DNA from: Paenarthrobacter sp. AR 02
GTDB taxonomy: Bacteria > Actinomycetota > Actinomycetes > Actinomycetales > Micrococcaceae
Assembly (NCBI RefSeq): GCF_021538675.1
Contig: NZ_JAJUKH010000001.1
Location: 806,001-870,000, forward strand
Length of the DNA: 64,000 bases
Reading direction: 5' to 3'
Shown here: piece by piece, positions 7,982 to 16,958 of the stretch
How positions within the stretch are numbered: position 1 is the first letter of the stretch
Layout of the letters: every line of letters begins with the position of its first letter
Made by a program: the position numbers and the translations under genes
Notes under the pieces: model-generated
Databases searched by the model: none
Seen by the model: the letters and a program-made list of their open reading frames with translations, nothing else
Told to the model about the DNA's origin: nothing

Positions 7982-8641
7982 GTGGGCCAAGTGCGTTCGT
8001 CGCTGTCCGACCTCCTGGGGGTACTTTCCGACGCCGTCGCCCCTCAGCACGTAAGGTTCGACGACGGGTCCCCCACCGCCGTCGTTCCGCCACCGGACGC
8101 TCCAGTCACCGTACGGGCCGTAACCCTCAGCAGGGTGGGAAGGTCACGCCGCGAGGGCCCGGTCCTGGACCTGGAACTGCGGGTTGCCGTGGAATGCCAC
8201 GGTCCAGAACAGCTGGACAACATGGAGCAATTGCTGCTGGCTGTTGAACTCCACAGCCAGTACTCCGTGGTCTCCAACGGTGAACTCCCGCACGACGAGT
8301 ACTCCGGCGCCATCCAGCAGGGACTGGGTTTCCTGGTGCGCATCCCGGTATCCCTCCGCTTCGAGGAACCGTCCGGTCCTTCCACCCAGCCTGCCGCGGG
8401 AACGCCAGGTGCAGGCCGTCGGATCCGGGGGCGGCTGGTGGACGTGCATAACAAAGGGATCCCCGACGCCTACATCCATGCCCACTCCTCCGCCTCAGCT
8501 GCTGTAAGCGATGCGACCGGGCACTTTGAAGTGGTGACATCCACCGATGAACTCCAGCACTTCGCTGTTGCCGTGGACGGCACTGAACGGGAAGTTTCGG
8601 CGAGCACCAGGAGCCTTCCCCTGATCATCCGCTGGACCTGA
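7982..8641 (+). CDS. Conserved hypothetical protein with C-terminal carboxypeptidase-regulatory-like domain
   Basis: A 219-residue soluble protein that I do not firmly recognise. Residues about 135-215 (RIRGRLVDVHNKGIPDAYIHAHSS and then DATGHFEVVT) look like a carboxypeptidase regulatory-like (transthyretin-type) beta sandwich. The first 130 residues, with the PVLDLELRVAVE and GFLVRIPVSLRFEEP segments, are loosely reminiscent of Pvc16/DUF4255 proteins of contractile injection systems, but no other such genes are nearby. The start is GTG 7982 with a weak ribosome site. It lies just upstream of the aminotransferase gene. Confidence 0.6.
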   Translation: MGQVRSSLSDLLGVLSDAVAPQHVRFDDGSPTAVVPPPDAPVTVRAVTLSRVGRSRREGPVLDLELRVAVECHGPEQLDNMEQLLLAVELHSQYSVVSNGELPHDEYSGAIQQGLGFLVRIPVSLRFEEPSGPSTQPAAGTPGAGRRIRGRLVDVHNKGIPDAYIHAHSSASAAVSDATGHFEVVTSTDELQHFAVAVDGTEREVSASTRSLPLIIRWT

Positions 8642-8689
8642 TTCTGGAATCATTTGCTCCCCGGGGCCGCTCCCATGAAAAGATCAACC

Positions 8690-9925
8690 ATGCGTCCGAT
8701 GCAGCACTCCAGCAAACTCCAGAACGTCCGCTACGAACTCCGCGGTCCCCTCCTCCAAGCCGCCAAGGCCATGGAAGCGGAAGGCCACAGGATCCTCAAG
8801 ATGAACCTCGGGGACACCGCACCGTTCGGCCTGGAAGCGCCGGAGTCCGTTGTGGTGGACATGATCCACCACCTCCGTGGAGCGCAGGGTTACAGCGACT
8901 CCAAAGGGATCTTCTCCGCCCGCACCGCCATCTCGCAGTACTACCAGACCCGCGGGCTCATGAACATCGGCGTCGAGGATCTCTTCATCGGCAATGGCGT
9001 CAGCGAACTGATCTCCATGACCCTCCAGGCGTTCATGGAGAACGGCGACGAGATCCTCATCCCCGCCCCTGACTACCCCCTGTGGACCGCAGCTGTGACG
9101 TTCACCGGTGGCCAAGCCGTCCACTACCTCTGTGATGAGGACGAGAACTGGTGGCCGGACATGGCCGACGTCGAAGCGAAGATCACCCCGCGCACCAAGG
9201 GCATTGTGATCATCAACCCGAACAATCCCACCGGGGCCGTCTACCCGCGGCACATCCTTGAACAGTTCGCCGCCTTGGCGCGGAAGCATGACCTGGTGCT
9301 GTTTTCGGACGAGATCTACGAGAAGATCCGCTACGTCGACGCACCCCACATCCACACCGCGGCAGTGGCCGAGGACGTGTGCGTGCTGACGTTCAGCGGA
9401 CTGTCCAAGGCCTACCGCATGCCCGGCTACCGCGCCGGCTGGGTGGCTGTGACCGGGCCGCTTGCTGCCACTGCTGCGTACCGCGAATCCCTGGAACTGC
9501 TGGCTTCCCTGCGCCTGTGCGCCAATGTTCCGGCACAGCACGCCATCCAGACCTGCCTTGGCGGGTACCAAAGCATCGAGGCTTTGATTCGTCCTGGCGG
9601 ACGCTTGCGCGAACAACGGGATCTGGCGTGGAAACTGTTGACGGCCATCCCGGGTGTTTCCTGTGTGCCCGCCGCTGGTGCCATGTATCTGTTCCCCCGG
9701 TTGGACCCTGAGATCTACCCCATCGAAAGCGACGAGAAGTTCGTCCTCCAACTACTGCAGGAACAGAAGATCCTGGTTTCGCACGGCACTGCCTTCAACT
9801 GGCCAACGCCGGACCACTTCCGTTTCGTAATCCTGCCGGCAGTGGAGGACATCGAAGAAGCGGTGCGCCGTATATCGCACTTCCTCGCGGCATACCGGAA
9901 CCGGCCGGCACGGGAAGCCCAGTAG
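8690..9925 (+). CDS. alaA: Pyridoxal phosphate aminotransferase, AlaA (glutamate-pyruvate) type
   Basis: A class I/II aminotransferase of about 411 residues. It has the AlaA-type opening (LQNVRYELRGPLLQAAKAMEAEG), the NPNNPTG motif (177-182), the DEIYEKI segment, the PLP lysine K240 in FSGLSKAYR and the substrate-binding R248 in GYRAGW. AlaA interconverts alanine and 2-oxoglutarate with pyruvate and glutamate in the cytoplasm. The start is set at ATG 8690 (AAAGA upstream); in-frame ATGs at 8654, 8675 and 8699 are alternatives. No operon partner is obvious. Confidence 0.88.
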   Translation: MRPMQHSSKLQNVRYELRGPLLQAAKAMEAEGHRILKMNLGDTAPFGLEAPESVVVDMIHHLRGAQGYSDSKGIFSARTAISQYYQTRGLMNIGVEDLFIGNGVSELISMTLQAFMENGDEILIPAPDYPLWTAAVTFTGGQAVHYLCDEDENWWPDMADVEAKITPRTKGIVIINPNNPTGAVYPRHILEQFAALARKHDLVLFSDEIYEKIRYVDAPHIHTAAVAEDVCVLTFSGLSKAYRMPGYRAGWVAVTGPLAATAAYRESLELLASLRLCANVPAQHAIQTCLGGYQSIEALIRPGGRLREQRDLAWKLLTAIPGVSCVPAAGAMYLFPRLDPEIYPIESDEKFVLQLLQEQKILVSHGTAFNWPTPDHFRFVILPAVEDIEEAVRRISHFLAAYRNRPAREAQ

Positions 9926-9936
9926 CCAGAGGGTAA

Positions 9937-10974
9937 CTAGAGTGCCGGGTCCACCATGGTCATGCCGGCCGGGTTGGCCTGATCGAAGCCGGGCAACAAC
10001 ACGGCAGCTTCTTCCAGGCCGATGGTGCGTTCGATCAGCAGTTGCGGCTCAAGCGAGCCTTGCTCGATGAGCGTCATCATCCCCGGATAGTCCACAGCGG
10101 CCATGCCGTGGCTGCCCAACAGGTCCAGTTCCCAACCGATCACCCTTGCCATGGGCACTTGCGGGTTGCCATCGATGGACGGCAGCAAACCAATCTGGAC
10201 ATGCCGCCCGCGCCTGCGAAGGCTAAGGATCGCGTCGGCGCAGGTCTGTTCACTTCCGACAGCGTCAACCGCTACGTGGCTGCCTCCGCCGGAGAGGACG
10301 TTTACGGTGGCAGGGATGTCGGTGCCGTCAGCGAGGATCGTGTGGTCAGCGCCCAGCCGGTCGGCCACAGCCAGGGCTGCCGGGTTCCGGTCCACCACAA
10401 TGACCTTCGCTCCCATGGCCTTTGCGATCATCACGGCGCTGAGCCCGACGCCTCCGGCTCCCACCACGGTCACCCATTCACCGGCCTTGACCTGCGCCCG
10501 GGCTGCCAACGCACGGTAGGCCGTGGCGAAGCGGCAGCCGAGGCTGGCCGCCGTCGTGAATTCAATATTGCCCGGGATGGCAACCAGGTTGCTGTCGGCT
10601 GCGTGCAGTGCCACGTACTCGGCGAACGATCCCCAGTGGGTGAAACCGGGTTGCTGCTGCTCGGGGCAGACCTGCGCGTCGCCTGCCAGGCACCATTCGC
10701 ACGTGCCGCACCCGCAGACGAAGGGGACGGTGACGCGGTCGCCCGCCTTCCAGTTCCGGACGCCCTCGCCTACTGCGTCGATGACACCGGCAAGCTCGTG
10801 CCCGGGGACATGGGGCACGGCGATGTCGTCGTGGCCGGCCCACGCGTGCCAGTCGCTGCGGCACATGCCCGTAGCGAGCACTTTCACCACAACGCCCCCT
10901 GCTGGTGCCTCCGGTTTGTCGACCTCCCGAACGTAGGGCTGGGTCCGGACTTCATCAAAAATCACTGCTCGCAC
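9937..10974 (-). CDS. Zinc-dependent alcohol dehydrogenase
   Basis: A 345-residue medium-chain dehydrogenase. The catalytic zinc ligands are in MCRSDWHAW (Cys38) and GHELAGVI (H62-E63). The structural zinc lobe is CGTCEWCLAGDAQVC (four cysteines) and the NAD(P) fold carries VGAGGVGLSA (about 178-187). It oxidises or reduces an unidentified alcohol/aldehyde. The start is GTG 10974. It is divergent from the CMD/ECF41 pair; ECF41 loci are known to include oxidoreductases, so it may belong to the same stress module, although the promoter seen here points the other way. Confidence 0.9.
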   Translation of the reverse strand: MRAVIFDEVRTQPYVREVDKPEAPAGGVVVKVLATGMCRSDWHAWAGHDDIAVPHVPGHELAGVIDAVGEGVRNWKAGDRVTVPFVCGCGTCEWCLAGDAQVCPEQQQPGFTHWGSFAEYVALHAADSNLVAIPGNIEFTTAASLGCRFATAYRALAARAQVKAGEWVTVVGAGGVGLSAVMIAKAMGAKVIVVDRNPAALAVADRLGADHTILADGTDIPATVNVLSGGGSHVAVDAVGSEQTCADAILSLRRRGRHVQIGLLPSIDGNPQVPMARVIGWELDLLGSHGMAAVDYPGMMTLIEQGSLEPQLLIERTIGLEEAAVLLPGFDQANPAGMTMVDPAL

Positions 10975-11001
10975 GGACTGACTCTAACAATCGGGCAGCA
11001 C

Positions 11002-11028
11002 TGTCACACTTTCGCTGCTGCTTCCGAC
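11002..11028 (+). promoter_or_regulatory. Probable ECF41 (SigJ-like) promoter
   Basis: TGTCACA (11002-11008), sixteen bases, CGAC (11025-11028). The published ECF41/SigJ target is, from memory, TGTCACA-N16-CGTC, so this is a match with exact spacing and one mismatch. It lies 39 bases ahead of the CMD gene whose neighbour encodes an ECF41 sigma factor, implying autoregulation of the pair. Confidence 0.72.
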
Positions 11029-11067
11029 ATCACTGCTGTAACGCACCAACTCTGAAGGGAAGTCAGC

Positions 11068-11526
11068 ATGACCCGCATCAACATCGGCCGCAGCAACAAG
11101 CTCGGCTACGCTGCCGTCATTGGCCTGGAAGGCTACGCCCGCACCTCGGTGGATCCCGATCTTTATGAGCTGATCAAGCTCCGCGCCTCGATCCTCAACG
11201 GCTGCGGTTTCTGCGTGGATATGCACGCGACCGATGGCCACAAGCGTGGCATCCCGTCACGGAAGTTGCATGCTGTGGCCGCCTGGCAGCACTCGAAAGT
11301 CTTTTTCGACGCCCGCGAGCAGGCCGTCCTTGCCCTCACCGACGCCTTGACCCAGTTGGGACCCGACACTGTGACCGACGAGATCTGGAACGCTGCGGCA
11401 ACCCATTTCGACGACAGCCAGCTGGGAGGTTTGGTCCTGGCGATCTCCACCATCAATGTGTGGAACAGGATTGCCATCAGCACACAGATGGAGCCGCCGG
11501 TGGACGAGAAGAATCCGCTGGTCTGA
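11068..11526 (+). CDS. Carboxymuconolactone decarboxylase-family (AhpD-like) protein
   Basis: A 152-residue CMD/AhpD-fold protein. The redox motif CGFC (C46, C49) followed by H53 in CGFCVDMH is the catalytic pattern of AhpD-type alkylhydroperoxidases, which use the cysteine pair to reduce peroxides. The arrangement YELIKLRASILNGCGFC is typical. The gene is immediately followed (17 bases) by the ECF41 sigma factor and preceded by an ECF41-type promoter; CMD proteins are the commonest genomic partners and targets of ECF41 factors. Probable role: response to an oxidative or chemical stress; the actual substrate is unknown. Confidence 0.9.
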   Translation: MTRINIGRSNKLGYAAVIGLEGYARTSVDPDLYELIKLRASILNGCGFCVDMHATDGHKRGIPSRKLHAVAAWQHSKVFFDAREQAVLALTDALTQLGPDTVTDEIWNAAATHFDDSQLGGLVLAISTINVWNRIAISTQMEPPVDEKNPLV

Positions 11527-11543
11527 ACGGTAACGTGAGCAGC

Positions 11544-12440
11544 ATGACTCTTGCAGTCTCGGCCACGGTGGCGTGGCAAAGCGAACGGAACCGCCTGCTG
11601 GGGATTGCCTACCGGATGCTGGGCGACTTCGGCCATGCCGAGGATGTGGTCTCCGAGGTTGGGATCGACGCCGTGCGGCAGGAACGGAAAACCGACGGCG
11701 GCCGCGTGGACTCCTGGCCGGCGTGGCTGACCACCGTGTGCGTGCGCCGTTCCATCGACCGGGTGCGTCAGCTCGCGGCGGTGCGGGAGGACTACACCGG
11801 ACCGTGGCTGCCTGAGCCCGTGGACACCGCCCAATTGCCGGAGGAGGCAGTGGCCAACCGCGAACTGCTGTCCTTGACCTTGCTGCATCTGGCCGAGCAA
11901 CTGGCACCGGAGGCGCGGGCGGCGTTGGTCCTGCACCGTGCCTTCGGAATGCCCGCTCCGGAGATCGCGGACGTCCTGGGCAAGACGCCGGCCGCCGTTC
12001 GCCAGCTGATTTCAAGGGCCGAACGCCGTCTGGATATTGACCCTGACGCACCCGCACCCCGGGCCAAGGACCGGGCCGCCCTGGAAAAACTCGTCCAAGC
12101 CATTGAGCAAGGTGAGATCAACACGGTGGTCTCGATGCTCCACCGCGACGCAGTGCTGTGGGCCGACGGCGGTGGCAAGGTCAAGAGCGCCATGAACCCG
12201 CTGTTCGGGGCCTCAAGGATCGCACGCTTCTTTGCGGGCATCCTCGGCAAGGCTGTGGCCTTCGATCCTGTGGAGCCGATCCGGGCCTGGCTTGTGGAGA
12301 TCAACGGTGGAACGGCTTTGGTGCTCAGGCATAACGGCCGCTCCGACGTCATGGAGGTGGACGCCGCCCCGGATGGAAGCATCCGCGGCCTGCGGCAAGT
12401 GTCCAATCCGGACAAACTTACGAGGGTCTCCCGTTCCTAG
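11544..12440 (+). CDS. RNA polymerase sigma factor, ECF41 (SigJ-like) group
   Basis: A 298-residue ECF sigma factor. Sigma region 2 (LLGIAYRMLGDFGHAEDVVSE) and region 4 (APEIADVLGKTPAAVRQLISRAERRL, about 137-163) are followed by a C-terminal SnoaL-like domain. ECF41 markers are the linker WLPEP (88-92) and DGGGK (208-212). The fused C-terminal domain replaces an anti-sigma factor and modulates activity. The start is ATG 11544. The last 23 bases overlap the 3' end of the convergent permease gene. Expected to read its own upstream promoter at 11002. Confidence 0.93.
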   Translation: MTLAVSATVAWQSERNRLLGIAYRMLGDFGHAEDVVSEVGIDAVRQERKTDGGRVDSWPAWLTTVCVRRSIDRVRQLAAVREDYTGPWLPEPVDTAQLPEEAVANRELLSLTLLHLAEQLAPEARAALVLHRAFGMPAPEIADVLGKTPAAVRQLISRAERRLDIDPDAPAPRAKDRAALEKLVQAIEQGEINTVVSMLHRDAVLWADGGGKVKSAMNPLFGASRIARFFAGILGKAVAFDPVEPIRAWLVEINGGTALVLRHNGRSDVMEVDAAPDGSIRGLRQVSNPDKLTRVSRS

Positions 12441-13749
12441 CCGCGAGTTCGCGGGAAGGCTGCGGGTTCGTCTGGAAACTTCCGTGCGAATTGGCAGGCT
12501 TCCCGCGAACTCGCCAGGCAGCCAACGCCACCGCACCCAGGCCGGCCGGGACCAGCAGCGCCCATCCGCTGAACACGAGCACAACGAGCATCACCACCGC
12601 CGCCACGATCACCCCGTACCAAGCCGGAGTTCCACGGCGGAGGAGAACCACTCCGGCAGCCAAGCCAAAGGCGGTCACCGCGGTGAAGCACGCCGAGGCC
12701 GCGCCAATTTGGAACTCCATGCTCAGCAGACGGGTCGCGGCGAGGACAAAGGAGATCGACGCCAACACGCCCAGGACGCCGAGACTCACCGACGGGGCCT
12801 CCCCCGGCCCGGCACCGCGCGCCAAAGCCCGCGGCAGCACGCCGTCGGACGCCAACCTGGCACCGAGCTTGCTGGCACCGGCCACGAAAGTATTCAACGG
12901 ACCGAACGTGAGCACCGCCGCCGCGACGGCGGTCACCGGTGCTGCCGCGGGGCCGAGCCCTTTCGCCAGCAACTCGGCGACCGGGACGCTGCTGCCCGCG
13001 AGCGCGGGCCCCAGGACAGCTACGCACGCAGCCACGAGCCCGATGTACACCACGCCGACGACGACGAGCGTCAGCCAGGTTGCCCGCTTCAGGTCTCGCT
13101 CGGGGTTGCGGAACTCGCCGGCCAGGTGGGTGACGGCTTCCCACCCCGCGAAACAGAAGAACAACAAGCTGGCCGCACCTCCCACAGCCCAGTAGCCGTG
13201 CGGGGCGAAGGGTTCGAAATTCTCGGCCCGGGCATACGGCGCGGCCACGGCAACAGCGAAGGCAAGCAAAGCCACCAACAAGACCATGAGCAGCAGCTGC
13301 AGTTTGCTGGAGACCCTGATGCCCACCGCGTTGCTCAGAAAACCAGCCGCCAGGATCAACCCCGCGGCAATCAGTGCCGTCTCCCGTCCGCCTCCCATGG
13401 CGTGGGCGATGTACTCCCCGCCAATCACCGCGGTCGCTGGCGCGCCGAAGGGAATCGCGAAGTAGAACAGGTAGCCGGCCACCACTGACGCCCGGGACCC
13501 GAATGCCCTTGTGACGAACGTTGCTATGCCGCCGGCGTCGGGCTGTTGCCTGGACATTTCGGCGAAGCTGAATGCCACGGGCGTGCAGAACACCAGGAGC
13601 AAACCCCACGCCAATATCGACGCCGGTCCAGCCGCCTGGGCGGCGATGGCGGGCAGAACCAGCACGCCTGAACCGAGAATGGCCCCAACATAGATTCCCG
13701 TTGCACGGAAGAGACCCAAACCCGAACCGTTGACCGCTTTATTCACCAT
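12418..13749 (-). CDS. APC-family amino acid transporter, YjeH-like exporter
   Basis: A 443-residue membrane protein with about twelve helices. GIYVGAILGSGVLVLPAIAA at the N-terminus is the APC substrate-binding helix-1 motif, and QQPDAGGIATFVTRAFG and FCFAGWEAVTHLAGEFRNPERDL are typical of the YjeH (methionine and branched-chain amino acid efflux) subgroup. YjeH-like function is an inference from overall resemblance. ATG 13749 is chosen (AGTGGA just upstream); an in-frame ATG exists at 13782. The gene converges on the ECF41 gene with a 23-base overlap of coding sequence and no room for a terminator. Confidence 0.85.
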   Translation of the reverse strand: MVNKAVNGSGLGLFRATGIYVGAILGSGVLVLPAIAAQAAGPASILAWGLLLVFCTPVAFSFAEMSRQQPDAGGIATFVTRAFGSRASVVAGYLFYFAIPFGAPATAVIGGEYIAHAMGGGRETALIAAGLILAAGFLSNAVGIRVSSKLQLLLMVLLVALLAFAVAVAAPYARAENFEPFAPHGYWAVGGAASLLFFCFAGWEAVTHLAGEFRNPERDLKRATWLTLVVVGVVYIGLVAACVAVLGPALAGSSVPVAELLAKGLGPAAAPVTAVAAAVLTFGPLNTFVAGASKLGARLASDGVLPRALARGAGPGEAPSVSLGVLGVLASISFVLAATRLLSMEFQIGAASACFTAVTAFGLAAGVVLLRRGTPAWYGVIVAAVVMLVVLVFSGWALLVPAGLGAVALAAWRVRGKPANSHGSFQTNPQPSRELAARNGRPS

Positions 13750-13836
13750 TCCACTGAACAGTATTCGGAAGGCTCCCAACAAGCAGGGATACTGCCTGCG
13801 AACAGCAATATCCTGCCGAATTTTCGGGTACTCCGG

Positions 13837-14271
13837 TCAGATGGACTGCGCCCGGACCCGCCTGAGGCGGGCCACCAGCGTTGCGGCGAGTAACGCCGTC
13901 GTGATTTCCAGTCCGATCACCAGCAGTAGTTGCGCTGCGCCGGACGTGTCAACAACGTTCGACGCCGGCCTGCCGCCATGGGCGTGTCCGGAACCGCCCG
14001 CTCCGAGCAGCAGCACGGCGTGCAGGGCGACCATGGCAAGGGCTGTGCCGATGACTTGGTGGAGTGCACCAACGCGACTGTGGCGCCAGATGTGGACTGT
14101 GCAGGGGATGCACACGGCTGCCAGGGCGACCATGAGGATACCCAGCCAGGCGTCGTGGTGCCCTGAGGCTGCGAGTCCAAGATGCACCGCGCAGGAGAGT
14201 GCCGTAAGGACGGCGCAGGCACGTGCGTGGAGGACGGGCCGGACCCGCCCTCCACTGATGGCCGAGGCCAC
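13837..14271 (-). CDS. Small integral membrane protein downstream of tynA
   Basis: A 144-residue protein with four predicted membrane helices and no family I can name. The upstream open frame is a shadow of tynA, so the start is taken as GTG 14271, one base after the tynA stop (TAA C GTG), which implies coupled translation. It contains a His/Gly-rich loop (GAGGSGHAHGGRP, residues about 95-107) that could bind metal. Given its position behind a copper enzyme, a copper-related role is conceivable but unproven. It is convergent with nothing; the permease gene is codirectional downstream. Confidence 0.7.
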   Translation of the reverse strand: MASAISGGRVRPVLHARACAVLTALSCAVHLGLAASGHHDAWLGILMVALAAVCIPCTVHIWRHSRVGALHQVIGTALAMVALHAVLLLGAGGSGHAHGGRPASNVVDTSGAAQLLLVIGLEITTALLAATLVARLRRVRAQSI

Positions 14272-14272
14272 G

Positions 14273-16246
14273 TTAGTGGCAGTGCCCGGCGGGCTCGCCG
14301 TGCTCTTCGCCTGCCGCATCTGAAGCTGCGGTGCTGTGGCAGCTTGAACCCGAGGCGTTGGCTGGAACGTCCAACACTGGGCTGCGGTCGAAGAACCCTT
14401 CCGGGCGCAGCTTGAAGCCAACCGTGTCCACCGGCATGATCGGCCAGTCTTCGACGCGGGGGAAGTGCGTGAGGCCGAAGGTGTGCCACAGAACGATGTC
14501 CTGGCCGTCGATGTCGCGGTCCTGGGCCACATACGCGGGCAGCCCGGCGCCGCCGGAGTGCTGGTTCACGAAGTCTCCCGTGGGGTAGCGTTCCTCGTCC
14601 GCGTAACGGGTGACCCACACGTCCTTGGTGGCGAATGCAGCGCGTTTGGCAATGGAAGAACCCGGGTCTGCCAGGAGGGTGGGCTGGTTCTCGGCGTGGA
14701 GTTTGTAGCCAACAGGCTCGCCCAGGCGGTTCCTGGATTCGGGGTTGGAGATGATCCAGGTTCTTCCGGCTCGCGCGTCGGCTTCCCGGACGGCCTCGGA
14801 CTCTTTGGCCAAGACCGTACGCTTGCGGGAAAACGCGTTGCCACGTTCATTGCCTTCGCCCATGGCCTGGCGGACCACATCTTCTTCCTCCACCCGGTTG
14901 GTGAAGCCATCGATGGCCATGTCCAGACGCGCGCTGAAGAGGTGCTGGTGGAAGGGGGCGCCCAGTCCTGGCGCGAGCTGGGAAATGTTCTCCGAACCGC
15001 CTTCCGGGAACGCACTGGTGAACACGACGCCGGTGGCTTTCGCCTCGAATTCGATGGTGCCGTCCAGGTAGAGGTACCAGTAGAAGCCGTAATCGTAGTT
15101 GCCGATGGTGGTGAAGAAGGAGATCACCAGGCGGCGGTTGCGGCGGGTGTAGTTGATGCCGGTCCAGAGGTCGGAGTGCTTGGAGAGGATTCCCCAGTCT
15201 TCCTCGTGCATGCAGATGCCGTTGCGGATTTCGCGGGGATTACCGAAGGCGTCGCTGATGACCGGGCTCAGGTAGGTGATATCGCCCAGGCAATCGCAGC
15301 CGAGTTCCAGGGAGTTGGCGTACTGGCCCACCAAGTATTCGCCGGTGTCGAAGTAGTTCTGCCATGACCGGATTGGGGAGGGATCGCCGTAGGGCACCAC
15401 CATTTCGGCGATCGAGGCGCGGTTGATGATGGGCCGCTTCCTGCCTCCGTCCTGGAACGCCAGATTGTGGAGGACAACTCCTTCGCGCACGTCGAAGCCG
15501 ACGTCCACGCTCCATTTTTCCCACTCCACATGGTTGCCTCCGGTGACCGTGAAGCTGGGGCCCTCCGGCTGGGTGATGCTGATGGGCTTCTGGGTTTCCC
15601 GGAGCGGGCCGGTCAGTTCCGGGTCCGTGTAGTTTCCGTGCTCGGCCGGAATGGGCATGACCCCAAGATCGATGACCTGGGTCACCTCCTTGTTGACCAC
15701 GTCCACATAAGCCACCAGTCCATCCACCGGATGCGCCCAAGCACTGTCCTCGGGAAAGTCCTGCACGAAAGCCAGCCCGCGGAGGATGCGGCGGCCCTTT
15801 TCTTCGTCGTACTCGAAGACGCCGGCGGATAGCGGGGCCACCCGGACTTTGGCGACGTCCAGGTCGCGGGCCGCAAGGGCTGCGAGCCAACGCTCGTCCG
15901 TAGCCAGGAGCGTCTCGACTACCTCGAACTCTTCTTCCAGGACCGGCAGTTCACCGGAGACTTTAGTGTCAAGCTCGACGGCGGAGAGGACCTCGCCGCG
16001 GGTCACGGAGACCAGGATGTCGGTGGGTGCGCCACCGGAGATGTCGTGGATGAAGATGCGGAAGCGACGGTCTTCGTCTGCCTGTCCGCGGGAGGGGTTC
16101 ACGAGCCCCAGGTAGGCAATCCGCTTCTCGGGGCCGAGCTGTCCGGCGGCCTGCAGGATTCCTTGGACCTGGGAGATTTCGGCGTCTGTGGCCAGGCGGT
16201 ACTGCGTTTCCTCAATGGCGGCTGTCTCAGTTGCTGTGGGCGTCAT
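14273..16246 (-). CDS. tynA: Copper-containing primary amine oxidase
   Basis: A 657-residue enzyme that oxidises primary amines to aldehydes with release of ammonia and hydrogen peroxide. Tyr384 in NYDYGF is the precursor of the topaquinone cofactor, Asp300 in NYFDTGEY is the catalytic base, and His433 and His435 in [10 protein letters not shown] are two copper ligands; the third is in [13 protein letters not shown]. Cys319 and Cys345 match the conserved disulfide. Numbering is shifted by two from the well-studied Arthrobacter globiformis enzyme (Y382, D298, H431, H433, from memory). No signal peptide is visible. It is divergent from a TetR regulator, with an aldehyde dehydrogenase nearby to oxidise its product. 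Confidence 0.97.
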   Translation of the reverse strand: MTPTATETAAIEETQYRLATDAEISQVQGILQAAGQLGPEKRIAYLGLVNPSRGQADEDRRFRIFIHDISGGAPTDILVSVTRGEVLSAVELDTKVSGELPVLEEEFEVVETLLATDERWLAALAARDLDVAKVRVAPLSAGVFEYDEEKGRRILRGLAFVQDFPEDSAWAHPVDGLVAYVDVVNKEVTQVIDLGVMPIPAEHGNYTDPELTGPLRETQKPISITQPEGPSFTVTGGNHVEWEKWSVDVGFDVREGVVLHNLAFQDGGRKRPIINRASIAEMVVPYGDPSPIRSWQNYFDTGEYLVGQYANSLELGCDCLGDITYLSPVISDAFGNPREIRNGICMHEEDWGILSKHSDLWTGINYTRRNRRLVISFFTTIGNYDYGFYWYLYLDGTIEFEAKATGVVFTSAFPEGGSENISQLAPGLGAPFHQHLFSARLDMAIDGFTNRVEEEDVVRQAMGEGNERGNAFSRKRTVLAKESEAVREADARAGRTWIISNPESRNRLGEPVGYKLHAENQPTLLADPGSSIAKRAAFATKDVWVTRYADEERYPTGDFVNQHSGGAGLPAYVAQDRDIDGQDIVLWHTFGLTHFPRVEDWPIMPVDTVGFKLRPEGFFDRSPVLDVPANASGSSCHSTAASDAAGEEHGEPAGHCH

Positions 16247-16282
16247 GGCTGCCTCTTGTCCGGGACCGCGTGCGGTCAGGAT

Positions 16283-16308
16283 TTATTTTCTATAGTTGTA
16301 GAGAATAA
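16283..16308. promoter_or_regulatory. Imperfect palindrome between tynA and its TetR regulator
   Basis: An AT-rich 26-base imperfect palindrome (20 of 26 positions symmetric) whose outer arms are TTATT and AATAA and inner arms TCTA and TAGA. It lies in the 121-base divergent spacer and is the best candidate operator for the adjacent TetR protein. Confidence 0.5.
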
Positions 16309-16367
16309 CCAAAACGTAAGATGGGTCACAAGACCTGTCCACCATATTTTTTCCGGGAGCCCCAACA

Positions 16368-16958
16368 GTGCCAAAGATTGTGGACCACGATCAACGACGC
16401 CTTGAACTGGTGGACGCAACCTGGCGCATCATCGCGAGGCTGGGCATGGAGGGCGCCACCATGCGCGAGATCGCTGAGGAAGCCGGCTTCGCCAACGGCG
16501 CCCTCAAGCCCTACTTCCCTACCAAGGACATGCTGCTGACCTCGGCGTTCGGGCACGTTTTCAACCGCACCAACCAGCGCATCGCCTCGATGACTGAAGG
16601 GCTGGCCGGAGTAGCGGCGCTGCGGGCGTTCTGCGCGGAGGTATTGCCGCTGGATGAAGAACGCGTCAACGAAGCCCGCATCGTGATCCCGTTCTGGCAG
16701 AAAGCGCTGAACGACGCCGACATGGCCGCCCTCCACAGCGCATCCATGAACCAGTGGCACACCACCATCACGGCGCATGCCGCAGCAGCCCGCGCGGCCG
16801 GTGAGATCAGCACCCCCATCGGTGACGCCGCCGTCGCCGACCACCTGCTCAACATGATGCTCGGCGCGCAGATCGTGGCGGCATTGTCCCCCGACGAACA
16901 CTTTTCGCAGGACCTTGCCGGGCAGTTGGACAACTACCTGGCGCTGCTGGCTGGATAG
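16368..16958 (+). CDS. TetR family transcriptional regulator
   Basis: A 196-residue TetR regulator: MPKIVDHDQRR opening, helix-turn-helix at about 25-47 (ATMREIAEEAGFANGALKPYF), then an all-helical ligand domain of the BetI-like TetR_C_6 type. The start is GTG 16368. It is divergent from the amine oxidase gene tynA and so probably controls amine catabolism in response to an amine or aldehyde, through the palindrome at 16283. Its stop codon directly abuts the stop of the convergent LysE-type gene with no spacer. Confidence 0.9.
   Translation: MPKIVDHDQRRLELVDATWRIIARLGMEGATMREIAEEAGFANGALKPYFPTKDMLLTSAFGHVFNRTNQRIASMTEGLAGVAALRAFCAEVLPLDEERVNEARIVIPFWQKALNDADMAALHSASMNQWHTTITAHAAAARAAGEISTPIGDAAVADHLLNMMLGAQIVAALSPDEHFSQDLAGQLDNYLALLAG

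Noticed and set aside
12232..13488. 418-codon plus-strand open frame inside the permease
   Set aside because: Low-complexity Arg/Gly/Gln-rich translation; the antisense strand encodes a clear twelve-helix permease.
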